From Lewinellaceae bacterium (GTDB lineage Bacteria; Bacteroidota; Bacteroidia; Chitinophagales; Saprospiraceae), in NCBI GenBank assembly GCA_020636405.1, contig JACJXW010000004.1:3894001-3958000 (forward strand): 64,000 nucleotides of DNA. The letters are read 5' to 3'. Below, in pieces: positions 8,734 to 17,837 of the stretch. A model generated the notes under the pieces. The model did not search any database, had not been told where the DNA came from, and saw nothing but the letters and a program-made list of their open reading frames with translations. Positions within the stretch are counted from its first letter, which is position 1. The number at the start of each line of letters is the position of its first letter. The translations under genes and the position numbers were made by a program.

Positions 8734-9720
8734 CTATTCCGGTTTCCGGCTCTCCTTTCCGGTAGTTTCCGGTTTTTCTACAATAAAGAACTTTATGGAT
8801 TTTGGAGTATACTGAAGCGTCTCTACAAAATCCGGTTTGCGGGTAATGACGATTGGGACGCTGTTATTCGCAGCATTGGCAGATATGGTTTTCAGGTCTA
8901 CCTCAGCGGTAAAGTCCCGATAGGATACCGAATCGTATTTGCTGAGCCCCAATTTACACCGCACAGTGATCTTATCGGGAAAAATGCGAAGGCTGTCCGG
9001 CGAATTTTTTATGACCAGAGGGACATACATCGCCTTTTCCGTAAAAGGCTCCACTTCTATCCGGGCTTTTACTTCATTTACGGAAAGGGACAGTTCAGGA
9101 GCAGGCTCCCGGAGTTTTATTACCTGTGTAGCGGAAGCTTTAAGGTTGGATAGCAGGATAGAATCGGTATACCAATACGCTATGGTTGAAACAAGCGATA
9201 CGGGCCCGGCTATTTCGACTGAATCCGGACTTACCTTTACCGGAGATTTGAGATGGTGTTCGGGGGCGAAACCCAGGCTGTCCCGAACAACAATGGGGAC
9301 AGTTTTGGAAGCTTTTTCTTCCAAGGTGAGGTTGAGGCTCTCGGGATTGATTTCCAGAACGGTAATATCGTTAGAATAGAGGTTCTGCAGAATATCAGAA
9401 CGCAACTGGGCCCGGTTGAGGTTGAGTTGAGCAATACCCGACATATCGTAAGAGAGCTGGACATTGCGGCTGGAGAAAAATTCGAACACGAGGTCCCAGC
9501 CGGTGCCCTGCAGCTGGACGGTCATATCTTCTGGCGCTACAGAAGCCAGCGCTTTATCAGAAGGGATCTCGAATTGGAAGAGAACCTGTTTTTCTGTACG
9601 GTAGGTTTGAGATAGTTTGATCAGCAGCCAGAAGACAAAGGCTATCCCTATACAGGCAAGAAGGGTAGCCCTGTCTTCTTTTATCTTTACAGTAAATGCC
9701 TTTCTATTTATCCTTATCAT
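8734..9720 (-). CDS. YbbR-like domain protein
   Basis: The protein has 328 residues with one N-terminal transmembrane helix (about 19-35, LLACIGIAFVFWLLI) and an extracytoplasmic region of repeated beta-rich YbbR-like domains, for example around SKTVPIVVRDSLGFAP and PVKVSPDSVEIAGP. In Firmicutes, YbbR proteins (CdaR) regulate a diadenylate cyclase. In Bacteroidota the role is unknown and the gene regularly follows yajC. It overlaps the end of yajC by 17 bases, so the two are translationally coupled. No coaE gene follows, although it often does in related genomes. Confidence 0.85.
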   Translation of the reverse strand: MIRINRKAFTVKIKEDRATLLACIGIAFVFWLLIKLSQTYRTEKQVLFQFEIPSDKALASVAPEDMTVQLQGTGWDLVFEFFSSRNVQLSYDMSGIAQLNLNRAQLRSDILQNLYSNDITVLEINPESLNLTLEEKASKTVPIVVRDSLGFAPEHHLKSPVKVSPDSVEIAGPVSLVSTIAYWYTDSILLSNLKASATQVIKLREPAPELSLSVNEVKARIEVEPFTEKAMYVPLVIKNSPDSLRIFPDKITVRCKLGLSKYDSVSYRDFTAEVDLKTISANAANNSVPIVITRKPDFVETLQYTPKSIKFFIVEKPETTGKESRKPE

Positions 9721-10030
9721 CTGGAGTAACGAAGGAATCCGTCATTTCTTTGGAAACTGCAGACCGGATTATTCGTATATAGGTTTTATTGGCTACTTCC
9801 AAGGTGACGATGTTGTCTTCGATCTTGTTAATGCGTCCGATAATACCGCTGGCAGTCACTACTTCATCCCCTTTTTGCATACCGTCCATAAAGGTTTTCT
9901 GTTCTTTTTGGCGTTTTTGCTGAGGCCGGATAAGGAACAGCCAAAAGATCAGGATCATGGCGCCGATGAAAATGAGGTTGTACATGCCTGCATTTCCAGC
10001 CTGAAGTAAGAGCAAATCGAATGATGTCAT
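9704..10030 (-). CDS. yajC: Preprotein translocase subunit YajC
   Basis: The protein has 108 residues. It is an accessory subunit of the SecDF-YajC complex in the inner membrane. Seen: a single transmembrane helix at about 17-35 (YNLIFIGAMILIFWLFLI) followed by the family motif RPQQKRQKEQ, then a small beta domain with KGDEVVTASGIIGRI. The length is normal. It lies between the DUF1573 lipoprotein and YbbR-like genes, a conserved Bacteroidota arrangement. Confidence 0.95.
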   Translation of the reverse strand: MTSFDLLLLQAGNAGMYNLIFIGAMILIFWLFLIRPQQKRQKEQKTFMDGMQKGDEVVTASGIIGRINKIEDNIVTLEVANKTYIRIIRSAVSKEMTDSFVTPDDKDK

Positions 10031-10099
10031 TTTGAATGGATTTTCGTTTTTACCGGCACAGAAGGTACCCCTTGCCCGGCTGTAAATTTAAGGATTTAT

Positions 10100-10615
10100 T
10101 CAATTGGGAGCTTCCTCTCCATTGTCTGCAGGGCGCACGAAGCCTTGTATGAAGACCTTTGAGGTGGCCGGGTAAGTATTGGCCACAATGGTAATCGGTT
10201 TCGTTTGTTGATTCTTCTTTCCCTGAGTGCTGAATTTCACCTTAAGCATTCCTTTTTCTCCGGGGGCGATCGGCTCCTTGGGCCAGTCAGGCACCGTACA
10301 ACCGCAGGTAGAACGAGCGCTACTGATCAGCAGCGGCGCTTTGCCGTTATTGGTGAAATGAAAAGTATGCTCAACAATTGCCCCCTCATCCACCTCGCCG
10401 AAGTCGAAAGTTTCCTCTTCAAAGGCCATTTTAGCCACATTTACCGTATCGATAGGTTCATTCGCAGAAACAGGGCTGCGAATGATGTCAGCGTTTCGGA
10501 TCGGGCCGTCACTTTTTATCTCCTCCAGCGATTTCTCACTGTTTCCCCCGGCTTGTTCGTTATTATTACAGGCGAAAGCCAGGGTAGCAAGCAGCAACAA
10601 AATAAGTCGGTTCAT
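10100..10615 (-). CDS. DUF1573 lipoprotein
   Basis: Starting at the ATG at 10613-10615 gives 171 residues with a lipoprotein signal (MNRLILLLLATLAFAC, lipidated Cys16). A longer frame begins 50 codons upstream but would place the signal internally, so it is rejected. The C-terminal domain, about 75-165, has the DUF1573 immunoglobulin-like pattern, with HTFHFTNNGKAPLLISSARSTCGCTVPDWP and the conserved STCGC. The function is unknown; it is anchored in the cell envelope. It is the first gene of the DUF1573-yajC-YbbR unit, divergent from aroK. Confidence 0.9.
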   Translation of the reverse strand: MNRLILLLLATLAFACNNNEQAGGNSEKSLEEIKSDGPIRNADIIRSPVSANEPIDTVNVAKMAFEEETFDFGEVDEGAIVEHTFHFTNNGKAPLLISSARSTCGCTVPDWPKEPIAPGEKGMLKVKFSTQGKKNQQTKPITIVANTYPATSKVFIQGFVRPADNGEEAPN

Positions 10616-10727
10616 GTTATTCTTAGTTTTCAATAAGTCCTGCAAATGTAATAAAAGTTTTGGCGAGCATGAACTGGTATCGCTCTTATAGTAACTTGCG
10701 AAGGTTTGAATTGTTTTACTTTGTGTT

Positions 10728-11249
10728 ATGCGAATATTTCTGATCGGTTTCATGGGCAGCGGCAAGTCTTATACGGGCCGCCGCATGGCCCAAAAGGCAG
10801 GGTTGCCTTTTATCGACCTCGATGAAAGGATCGAGAAAAAGGAAGGTAAACCCATTCGCGCCATCTTCGAAGAGGAGGGCGAAGCATACTTTCGCCTGTT
10901 GGAGAAAGCGTGCCTCCGCGAAATGGAACAGTATCCTCACGTAGTTGTATCCTGTGGGGGTGGCACACCCTGCTTTCACGACAATATGGAATGGATGAAT
11001 AGCCAGGGCGTCACGATTTATTTACGCGCCTCGGAAAGCCTGCTGGCTCGCCGCCTGGCCGGCCAACAGGCTCAAAGGCCAGTGCTCAAAGGGCAGGATC
11101 AGGACAGTCTCGAAGTGTTCATCCGATCCAAACTGGAGGAAAGGGAGCACTACTATATGGAATCCAGTATAGTTTATGACCAGTGTACCGAAAAAGAGCC
11201 TGTAGCCGAAAATATACTCCGCTATTTTCAGGATATGATCGGGCATTGA
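10728..11249 (+). CDS. aroK: Shikimate kinase
   Basis: The protein has 173 residues. It phosphorylates shikimate to shikimate-3-phosphate with ATP, in aromatic amino acid synthesis. Seen: Walker A GFMGSGKS (7-14), the shikimate-binding FIDLDERIEKK, SCGGGTPC, and the lid/adenine region with LAGQQAQRPVL and RSKLEEREHYY. The length is typical. A small DUF429-like frame begins 17 bases after its stop, so the following genes may be cotranscribed. Confidence 0.97.
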   Translation: MRIFLIGFMGSGKSYTGRRMAQKAGLPFIDLDERIEKKEGKPIRAIFEEEGEAYFRLLEKACLREMEQYPHVVVSCGGGTPCFHDNMEWMNSQGVTIYLRASESLLARRLAGQQAQRPVLKGQDQDSLEVFIRSKLEEREHYYMESSIVYDQCTEKEPVAENILRYFQDMIGH

Positions 11250-11266
11250 CCGTTAAATCAAAAGAC

Positions 11267-11542
11267 GTGGACTGGAAGATCGCAGGCATTGATTATGGTA
11301 GTAAGCTAGGCTACCTCGCCAGAGTGCTGGAATTCAACCCCGAACACTATAAAAAAGGGAAAACACCTTCCCCGGATGCGGTTGGACGATTGTCGGCCTA
11401 CCTCCCCTACCCTCTACCCCAGGAACCACCGGCTTCCTGGCATCAGTTCGACGCATTACTCGCCCTGGCCAGCGGATGGCGGTTCTGCCAGGGCCAGCAC
11501 CTGGTATTTGGTGATGAAGGTGAAGGGCTCATCATCGTATGA
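11267..11542 (+). CDS. Small DUF429-like protein, possibly internally deleted
   Basis: From a GTG at 11267 the frame gives 91 residues beginning MDWKIAGIDYGSKL and ending FDALLALASGWRFCQGQHLVFGDEGEGLIIV. The start resembles the Asp-containing first strand of RNase H-fold DUF429 proteins, and the end resembles their C-terminal motif (DALLAL...GD...G.I). Usual DUF429 proteins are well over twice this length, so the middle seems missing. A longer frame opens inside aroK but overlaps it. It could be a degenerate gene or a compact variant. Confidence 0.45.
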   Translation: MDWKIAGIDYGSKLGYLARVLEFNPEHYKKGKTPSPDAVGRLSAYLPYPLPQEPPASWHQFDALLALASGWRFCQGQHLVFGDEGEGLIIV

Positions 11543-11587
11543 ATGAAAAAAAAACCTTAGCTTAGCACCCCAGGCAACATTGGGTTA

Positions 11588-14500
11588 ATGGCATTTAAAT
11601 TTACCGTTCCGTTCTATGCATTTCGGCTCCACTTCCACCCGGGAGTCAGCCTGCTTGCTCCTCTGGCAGACAACAGTGTCCTGCGCCTGGGGCAACCTTT
11701 ACGGCTCGTTGCCGAACAATATGCCGAGGCGCTGCAACGGAAAGTGCTCAACCGGGGGCAATTTCGGGAATTACTTCAGGAATATCAGAAAGGGGACTTT
11801 TACAAGGGAACCATTGAAATCTACTTTGAAGAAGCCAGAGACAAGATAAGCTACCCGGCCTTCAGCCTGGAGTTCACCTACTTTTTCAATTTCCAGGAGA
11901 AAGGGGCCTGGGGCATCGTACCCAGCCTTGGAGTAGAAGCTTTTGCCGAAGATGAACCGCGGCTCCAGCAGCGGTTGGAAGAATCAATCCGCCTCGATTT
12001 TACCCGAAAAAGGCGTCTAAATGCTGTACAGGACATCCTATCGGCTATTTGGTTCACCAGTGTGGAACTTCAGCAGCAGGAGATCCGCCTTCAGGCGCCA
12101 ACCCCCAGAGAGCTCGAAAGCCTGAAAACCCAGCAGCAGGAAAAGTTGCTTCCCAAGGTTGCCAGCCTGCTCGAAATAAAGCGGCAGTCCCTGTATGGCC
12201 GTGACGAGTTGGTAGAACAGTTTGCCCGTGCCCTAAAAGGAAAGTTTACCCGCAACGTTTTGCTCGTAGGCCCCTCTGGCTGCGGTAAAACTGCCCTGAC
12301 ATGGGAATTGGCCCGGCAGCATAAAAAAAGGCGCATCAAATCCCAGATCTGGGAAACCACCGCCTCCACCCTGATCAAGGAGTTAATGAAGGATACCGGA
12401 TGGCAGGAAAACCTGTCTTTGCTTTGCAAGGAGTTATCAGACGGCAACAGCATTCTCTTTGTTCGCAACCTGATGGAACTTTTCGAGGTCGGAAAATACG
12501 AGGGTAATGATGTGAGTATGGCCGATTTCCTGCGCCCTTTTATCAGCCGTGGGGAGATCCAAATCATTTCTGAATGCACGGAAGAAGAACTGGCACAGAT
12601 TGAGGTAAAAAGCCCCAACTATATTACCTTTTTCCAGACTATCCACATCCAGGAACCTGAAGAAAAGGCACTGGAACAGATTATCCTGAAAAAGGTAAAG
12701 GACATTGCGAATGTACGGAGCGTAGATATTGAAGAAGAGGCCATCCGGGAAGTCATTCGCCTCAACCGCCGGTTTACTCCTTACGCTGGTATGCCCGGAA
12801 AACCCATTCGCTTTCTGGAAAGCCTGGTAATCAACAAGAGCAGTTCCTCCCGGACAAATAACGGACGTCTGGATATTTCCCGGCAGGAGGTCCTCCATCA
12901 GTTCTGTGAAGAAACGGGTATGCCCCGGTTTATGGTCGACCCGGAAATATCTATGGATGCCCAGGCGGTCAGGCATAGCTTCAACAGTATGATCTTCGGC
13001 CAGGAGGCCGCAGTGGATAGCGTAGCTAATATACTTGCCGCTGTAAAAACGGCCCTCACCCGGACGGGCAAGCCAATAGCCTCCCTACTCTTTGTCGGGC
13101 CTACCGGCGTAGGGAAAACCGAATTGGCAAAGATACTGGCAGAGTTCATGTTCGGCAGCAGGGAACGCCTCACTCGTTTTGATATGAGTGAATTTTCGAC
13201 CCCTTATTCTGTTTTGCGCCTGGTAGGGGATAATTTCTTCTCCGATGGCCTGCTCACCGCTGCCATCCGCCGGGAGCCCTTCGGGGTGCTACTCTTCGAC
13301 GAGATTGAAAAGGCTCATTCTACTTTCTTCGACTTTCTGCTACAGATTCTAAGTGAAGGCCGCCTTACAGATGCACAGGGAAAGTTAGCCAATTTTTGCA
13401 GCACCATCATCATCATGACTTCCAATATCGGCGCCCAGTCCCTGATCTCCAACCCCATAGGTTGGCTGCAGAGTATGAATAAGGAGGTGATCAAGGAACA
13501 TTTTATGACGGAAGTGCAAAAGTACTTTCGCCCGGAACTCTTCAACCGAATCGACCAGGTGGTCCCCTTTTCACCTTTGGACAGCTTCACGGTCCGGTTT
13601 GTGGTCGAACGCGAAATAGCGCTCCTGCGAGAACGGGAAGGGATAAAATTTCGACGCATCAACCTAAGCATTGAAGAGGACGTGCTGGGCTTGCTGGCAC
13701 AGAAAGGATATGACAGCAAATACGGTGCAAGGCAGCTGCAACGAGCCATCCGTGAAGAATTGATCATTCCGCTGTCCAGAGTGCTGAACACAGAAGATTT
13801 CGACGACCAGTTGGAGATCGCAGTAGTGGCGCGGGAAGGCAAAGTCCGGATTGAAGCCGAATCAGACCCTCTTGGCTTGGAGCTTCTGCTGGAAGAGTAC
13901 AGTAAAATAAGCCATGCCGACCACGCCAGTAGCCTTCGCCGTCAGATAGAACAAATGAAAGAAGGCCATTTTTACGTACGCCTCCTGAGCGAACTCGACA
14001 TCCTGGAAAGGAAAAAACAAAAAACAAAACAACGGTTCTGGAGCAATCAAAACCAGGCAGAACGATACACTTACTATTTGGAAACCCGCCAGCACGTCGA
14101 GGAGCTCAGCCAGCAGATCGAAAACCTGGAGATGAAGCTTGCCTTGTCCTGCCTGAATGCCGGGGGGTACGAACCAGCCTGGGCGGATGAAGTTCAATAC
14201 TGGGAAGATGCCTTCTTCGGGCTCAAGATGGAACTGTACGCCCGTCTTCACCCCAAAGCCAACAGCTGCCAGCTGGCCGTTTATGGGCCCAATCCCATGC
14301 CTGTCATCGGATTTTACCTAGAATTGTTTCGACGAAAAGGATACACATTTCAGGCCCAGAGCATATGGTTCAGAGAAAGCTATTACAACGAAGAGATAAC
14401 GGATACCGAGAGCGGCAAAAAGAAAAAGCGGGAAGCCTTCCTGAAACATCCTTGGCACCCAGAAACTTCGGCTCAGCCGGCCCCTGAAAGAAATGGTGAC

Positions 14501-14830
14501 ATTCTCTGGGGAATTGAATTCTCGCTGGATGGCCCTTGCGCCTTCCTCTACCTAAAGGGAGAAGACGGTGCACAGCAATGGCTTGAAGAAGGTGAACTGC
14601 CGAGCCTGTATGTCGTAATGGCCCGCAATGAACCGTTCCTCACTCCCCACAAATTGCACCGCAAGGATTTTTATACTAAACAATCGCTCCGCCGGATAGT
14701 CGAACCGGCAGCACTAAGAGACACGGTTTACAAAATCAACCGGGAATACAACAAAATGGCCCTACTTGGCCTTATTATGGAGAAAATGGAAGAAGCTTTC
14801 CGTATTAATCTGGAATTAGAAATACTGTAA
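11588..14830 (+). CDS. Clp/Hsp100-like double AAA+ ATPase with release-factor-like C-terminus
   Basis: The protein has 1080 residues. The first 190 residues do not match the Clp N-domain. D1 module: GRDELVEQFARAL, Walker A GPSGCGKT (228-235), but where Walker B should carry Asp-Glu the sequence is ILFVRNL with Arg293-Asn294. D2 module: Walker A GPTGVGKT (504-511), Walker B LLFDE (568-572), sensor Asn613, arginine finger region FRPELFNRID (647-656), and a ClpB D2-small domain to about 755. So D2 should hydrolyse ATP and D1 may only bind it. Residues 775-860 are coiled coil. Residues 885-1055 resemble the PCRF domain of release factors (GIEFSLDGPCAFLYLKGEDG; VEPAALRDTVYK), with no GGQ domain. 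No ClpP-binding loop is evident. It is followed after 3 bases by a secreted subtilase gene. Confidence 0.85.
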   Translation: MAFKFTVPFYAFRLHFHPGVSLLAPLADNSVLRLGQPLRLVAEQYAEALQRKVLNRGQFRELLQEYQKGDFYKGTIEIYFEEARDKISYPAFSLEFTYFFNFQEKGAWGIVPSLGVEAFAEDEPRLQQRLEESIRLDFTRKRRLNAVQDILSAIWFTSVELQQQEIRLQAPTPRELESLKTQQQEKLLPKVASLLEIKRQSLYGRDELVEQFARALKGKFTRNVLLVGPSGCGKTALTWELARQHKKRRIKSQIWETTASTLIKELMKDTGWQENLSLLCKELSDGNSILFVRNLMELFEVGKYEGNDVSMADFLRPFISRGEIQIISECTEEELAQIEVKSPNYITFFQTIHIQEPEEKALEQIILKKVKDIANVRSVDIEEEAIREVIRLNRRFTPYAGMPGKPIRFLESLVINKSSSSRTNNGRLDISRQEVLHQFCEETGMPRFMVDPEISMDAQAVRHSFNSMIFGQEAAVDSVANILAAVKTALTRTGKPIASLLFVGPTGVGKTELAKILAEFMFGSRERLTRFDMSEFSTPYSVLRLVGDNFFSDGLLTAAIRREPFGVLLFDEIEKAHSTFFDFLLQILSEGRLTDAQGKLANFCSTIIIMTSNIGAQSLISNPIGWLQSMNKEVIKEHFMTEVQKYFRPELFNRIDQVVPFSPLDSFTVRFVVEREIALLREREGIKFRRINLSIEEDVLGLLAQKGYDSKYGARQLQRAIREELIIPLSRVLNTEDFDDQLEIAVVAREGKVRIEAESDPLGLELLLEEYSKISHADHASSLRRQIEQMKEGHFYVRLLSELDILERKKQKTKQRFWSNQNQAERYTYYLETRQHVEELSQQIENLEMKLALSCLNAGGYEPAWADEVQYWEDAFFGLKMELYARLHPKANSCQLAVYGPNPMPVIGFYLELFRRKGYTFQAQSIWFRESYYNEEITDTESGKKKKREAFLKHPWHPETSAQPAPERNGDILWGIEFSLDGPCAFLYLKGEDGAQQWLEEGELPSLYVVMARNEPFLTPHKLHRKDFYTKQSLRRIVEPAALRDTVYKINREYNKMALLGLIMEKMEEAFRINLELEIL

Positions 14831-14833
14831 CCA

Positions 14834-16276
14834 ATGAAATATACCTTCTGGCTATGCCTGGCCTGCTTTCTGACCGTTTCTTCTGAGGTTTTCGCTCAGG
14901 AAGCAGACAGCACCTTGAAATATTACTGGGTGACCTTTACAGATAAGGCGGACAGCCCTTACCAAATTGACAAACCGGAAAGCTATCTGTCCGAACGAGC
15001 GATCGCCCGCCGAAAGAAATGGGGGATCCCGATTACGGAGGAAGATCTTCCTCCAAGCCCCCAGTATCTCTCTGCATTACAAGAGCTAGGTGCTTCTGTC
15101 CACCATCGCTCCCGTTGGCTTAACGCAGCCACCATCCTGATTCCAGAAAGCAGGATTATCGACGTAGCGGACCTGCCATTTGTGGATGAAGTCGAATATG
15201 TAGGGTTTCCTTATGAAAAGCGGGAACGCCAAAAGATTAACATCAAAGGGGACAGCCTGCTCAGTAAGAAGCTGGACGGGCAATATTACGGCTATGCCAA
15301 CCGCCAGATAGAATGGCTCAATGGAGACACCCTGCACCAACTGGGTTACACGGGGTCTGGAATATGGCTCGCCGTTCTTGATGGAGGGTTTATCGGCGTA
15401 GATACAAACCCTTTCTTTGACAGCTTGCAGGCAGACGGGCGCCTCTTGCTCGCACATGACTTTGTCGATGGAGACCAGGAGGCTTACGAATCCAGTACAC
15501 ATGGCACTAAGGTGCTCTCTACCATGGCAGCCAATGTTCCTGGAGTAATGGTAGGGACGGCTCCTGGCGCCACCTATGCCTGTATCAAGACCGAAGACAC
15601 CAGAGGAGAATACCGGATTGAAGAATGCCACTGGGTAGCCGGACTTGAGTATGCGGACAGCCTGGGCGCAGATGTTGTCAACTCATCCCTTGGTTATACG
15701 ACTTTTAACGACCGGCAGATGGACTATGCCTACGGCAACCTGGATGGGAAGAGTTCGGTAGCAAGCCTGGCTGCAGACATTGCTTTCCGGAAGGGGATGA
15801 TTGTCGTTACCAGCGCCGGAAATGAGGGCAGTTCGCGGTGGAAACATATCGGCATCCCGGCCGACGCCAAGCTGGCTTTTTCGGTAGGCGCCATTGATTT
15901 TTCCGGGGAGCGGGCATCTTTCAGTTCTTTGGGCCCCACTGCCGATGGCCGTATCAAACCGGATATAGCAGCGCCGGGAGCATGGGTCACTGTTGCGGAT
16001 GCATATGCATTCCAGGCCACCATTGGCTCCGGCACTTCTTTTGCCGCTCCTATTCTGGCGGGCCTTGTCGCCTGTCTTTGGGAGGCCTTTCCGGAAAAAA
16101 GTAATGAACAGATCTTAGATGCGATTAAACGAACGGCTTCCCAAGCCCATTCACCCGATGTAGAGCTTGGGTATGGTATTCCCGATTTTGGTAAAGCCTA
16201 TTTTGATTTGTTCAGCAGCAAGGACAGCCTTCCACAAGATGCCCCCGCTGCACCTCTAGCACCAGAGAAAAAATAA
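14834..16276 (+). CDS. Secreted S8 (subtilisin-family) serine protease
   Basis: The protein has 480 residues with a cleavable signal peptide (MKYTFWLCLACFLTVSSEVFA). A prodomain-like region (about 28-135) begins YYWVTFTDKADSPY, as in other Bacteroidota subtilases of this type. Catalytic residues: Asp183 in LAVLDGGF, His223 in STHGTKV, Asn330 in SAGNEG, Ser402 in GTSFAAP. The active site is complete. The C-terminus is a short Pro/Ala tail without a T9SS domain, so the protein is probably periplasmic or released. It starts 3 bases after the Clp-like gene, indicating cotranscription, although the two proteins act in different compartments. Confidence 0.94.
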   Translation: MKYTFWLCLACFLTVSSEVFAQEADSTLKYYWVTFTDKADSPYQIDKPESYLSERAIARRKKWGIPITEEDLPPSPQYLSALQELGASVHHRSRWLNAATILIPESRIIDVADLPFVDEVEYVGFPYEKRERQKINIKGDSLLSKKLDGQYYGYANRQIEWLNGDTLHQLGYTGSGIWLAVLDGGFIGVDTNPFFDSLQADGRLLLAHDFVDGDQEAYESSTHGTKVLSTMAANVPGVMVGTAPGATYACIKTEDTRGEYRIEECHWVAGLEYADSLGADVVNSSLGYTTFNDRQMDYAYGNLDGKSSVASLAADIAFRKGMIVVTSAGNEGSSRWKHIGIPADAKLAFSVGAIDFSGERASFSSLGPTADGRIKPDIAAPGAWVTVADAYAFQATIGSGTSFAAPILAGLVACLWEAFPEKSNEQILDAIKRTASQAHSPDVELGYGIPDFGKAYFDLFSSKDSLPQDAPAAPLAPEKK

Positions 16277-16277
16277 A

Positions 16278-16338
16278 AAGGGCTCAAAGCCTGGCTGGCG
16301 CCTTACTTTGAACCCTTCCGCCTGTCCAATTCGGACAG
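16278..16338 (+). terminator. Two adjacent hairpins after secreted subtilase
   Basis: First stem 16278-16289 with 16306-16317 (one mismatch). Second stem CTGTCC/GGACAG, 16322-16327 with 16333-16338. A further palindrome, TATGTGC-GT-GCACATA (16396-16411), lies between this and the convergent gdhA. Confidence 0.55.
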
Positions 16339-16463
16339 CCTGATGAGCGGTAAGCCTGTCCAAGCACTCAATGAAGGGAGTACTGTTTAAAGGCCTATGT
16401 GCGTGCACATATGCTCAACCTCTCACTTTTCTCCTCTAACATAAGCGCTTAGCAAGAGCCCCG

Positions 16464-17825
16464 CTAAATAAGCCCCTGAGCAATGACTGCGTCGGCAATC
16501 TTGACAAAACCGGCTATGTTGGCGCCGGCAACGTAATCAATATTGCCATTCTCATCAGAGCCGTAAAGGGCGCACTGCTCGTGAATATTGACCATGATAT
16601 CCTTCAGGCGCTTTTCAACCTCTTCCCGTGTCCAGGAGAGGCGAAGGCTGTTCTGAGACATTTCCAGCCCTGAAACGGCCACACCACCAGCGTTGGCAGC
16701 TTTGCCCGGCCCAAAGAGGATATCCGATTCCTGTAGCAGGTGTACCGCTTCCGGTGTCGAAGGCATATTAGCGCCTTCGGCAACGGCCATACAACCATTC
16801 TTGATCAATTCTTGTGCATCATTTTCGTCCAGTTCGTTCTGCGTGGCACAAGGCAGCGCGATATCGCACTTGATGCTCCACGGCCTGCCGTTGGGAATAT
16901 ATAGGACTCCGAACTGGTCAGCATATTCCTTGATGCGGCCCCGGCGCACGTTCTTGAGTTCCATCAGCCACTCGAGCTTTTCCTGAGTTATGCCCTGTCG
17001 GTCGTAGATGGTTCCGGAAGAATCAGACAAGGTGACTACCTTGGCGCCCTTCTGGATGGCCTTTTCTGCAGCATACTGGGCGACGTTTCCGGAACCGGAA
17101 ATGGTAATGACTTTACCCTTCAGCGTTTCGCCGCGCCGCTTGAGCATTTCCTCAACAAAGAATACCGTCCCGTACCCCGTAGCCTCCGGGCGGATCAGGC
17201 TACCGCCGAATTGCGGGGCCTTACCCGTGATGGTTCCCGTATGCTCGTTCCTAAGTTTTTTGTACATCCCGAAGAGGAAGCCTACTTCGCGAGCGCCCAC
17301 ACCAATGTCTCCGGCTGGAACATCTGTGTCCGGGCCGATGTGCCGATGCAGTTCAGCCATAAAGGCCTGGCAGAAACGCATTACCTCAGCATCAGATTTT
17401 CCTTTGGGGTCAAAATCGGACCCGCCTTTCGCGCCGCCCATCGGCAGGCTGGTCAGGCTGTTCTTGAAGATCTGCTCAAATCCAAGGAATTTCAGTACGC
17501 CAAGGTTGACAGTGGGGTGGAAACGCAGCCCGCCCTTGTAAGGGCCAATGGCATTGCTAAATTGAACCCGGTATCCGCGGTTTACTTGTACGCGGCCCCG
17601 GTCGTCCATCCAGGTTACCCGGAAGGTAATAACCCGGTCAGGTTCGGTGAGCCTTTCCATCAGGCTAAATCCCTGGTATTTCTTGTTGTTTTCAATGTAA
17701 GGGATAGCAGTACGCGCCACTTCACTGACGGCTTGATGGAATTCCGGTTCATTAGGAGTTCGCTGTTTGAGCCATTCCATGAACCGGTTCACCTTTAGTT
17801 TGGAAGTCTTGGTCAGGGTCATCAT
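16464..17825 (-). CDS. gdhA: Glutamate dehydrogenase (probably NADP-dependent)
   Basis: The protein has 453 residues, the length of hexameric bacterial GdhA. It interconverts 2-oxoglutarate plus ammonium and glutamate. Seen: GPYKGGLRFHP substrate region, the catalytic-lysine segment SLPMGGAKGGSDFDPKGKSD, and the nucleotide-binding loop ISGSGNVAQYAAEKA; the following NLS-like segment VVTLSDSSG is typical of NADP-type enzymes. Two adjacent ATG codons (17823-17825 and 17820-17822) could start translation. A possible 35-residue peptide is encoded 12 bases upstream. Confidence 0.97.
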   Translation of the reverse strand: MMTLTKTSKLKVNRFMEWLKQRTPNEPEFHQAVSEVARTAIPYIENNKKYQGFSLMERLTEPDRVITFRVTWMDDRGRVQVNRGYRVQFSNAIGPYKGGLRFHPTVNLGVLKFLGFEQIFKNSLTSLPMGGAKGGSDFDPKGKSDAEVMRFCQAFMAELHRHIGPDTDVPAGDIGVGAREVGFLFGMYKKLRNEHTGTITGKAPQFGGSLIRPEATGYGTVFFVEEMLKRRGETLKGKVITISGSGNVAQYAAEKAIQKGAKVVTLSDSSGTIYDRQGITQEKLEWLMELKNVRRGRIKEYADQFGVLYIPNGRPWSIKCDIALPCATQNELDENDAQELIKNGCMAVAEGANMPSTPEAVHLLQESDILFGPGKAANAGGVAVSGLEMSQNSLRLSWTREEVEKRLKDIMVNIHEQCALYGSDENGNIDYVAGANIAGFVKIADAVIAQGLI

Positions 17826-17837
17826 AATGGTTAGGAT

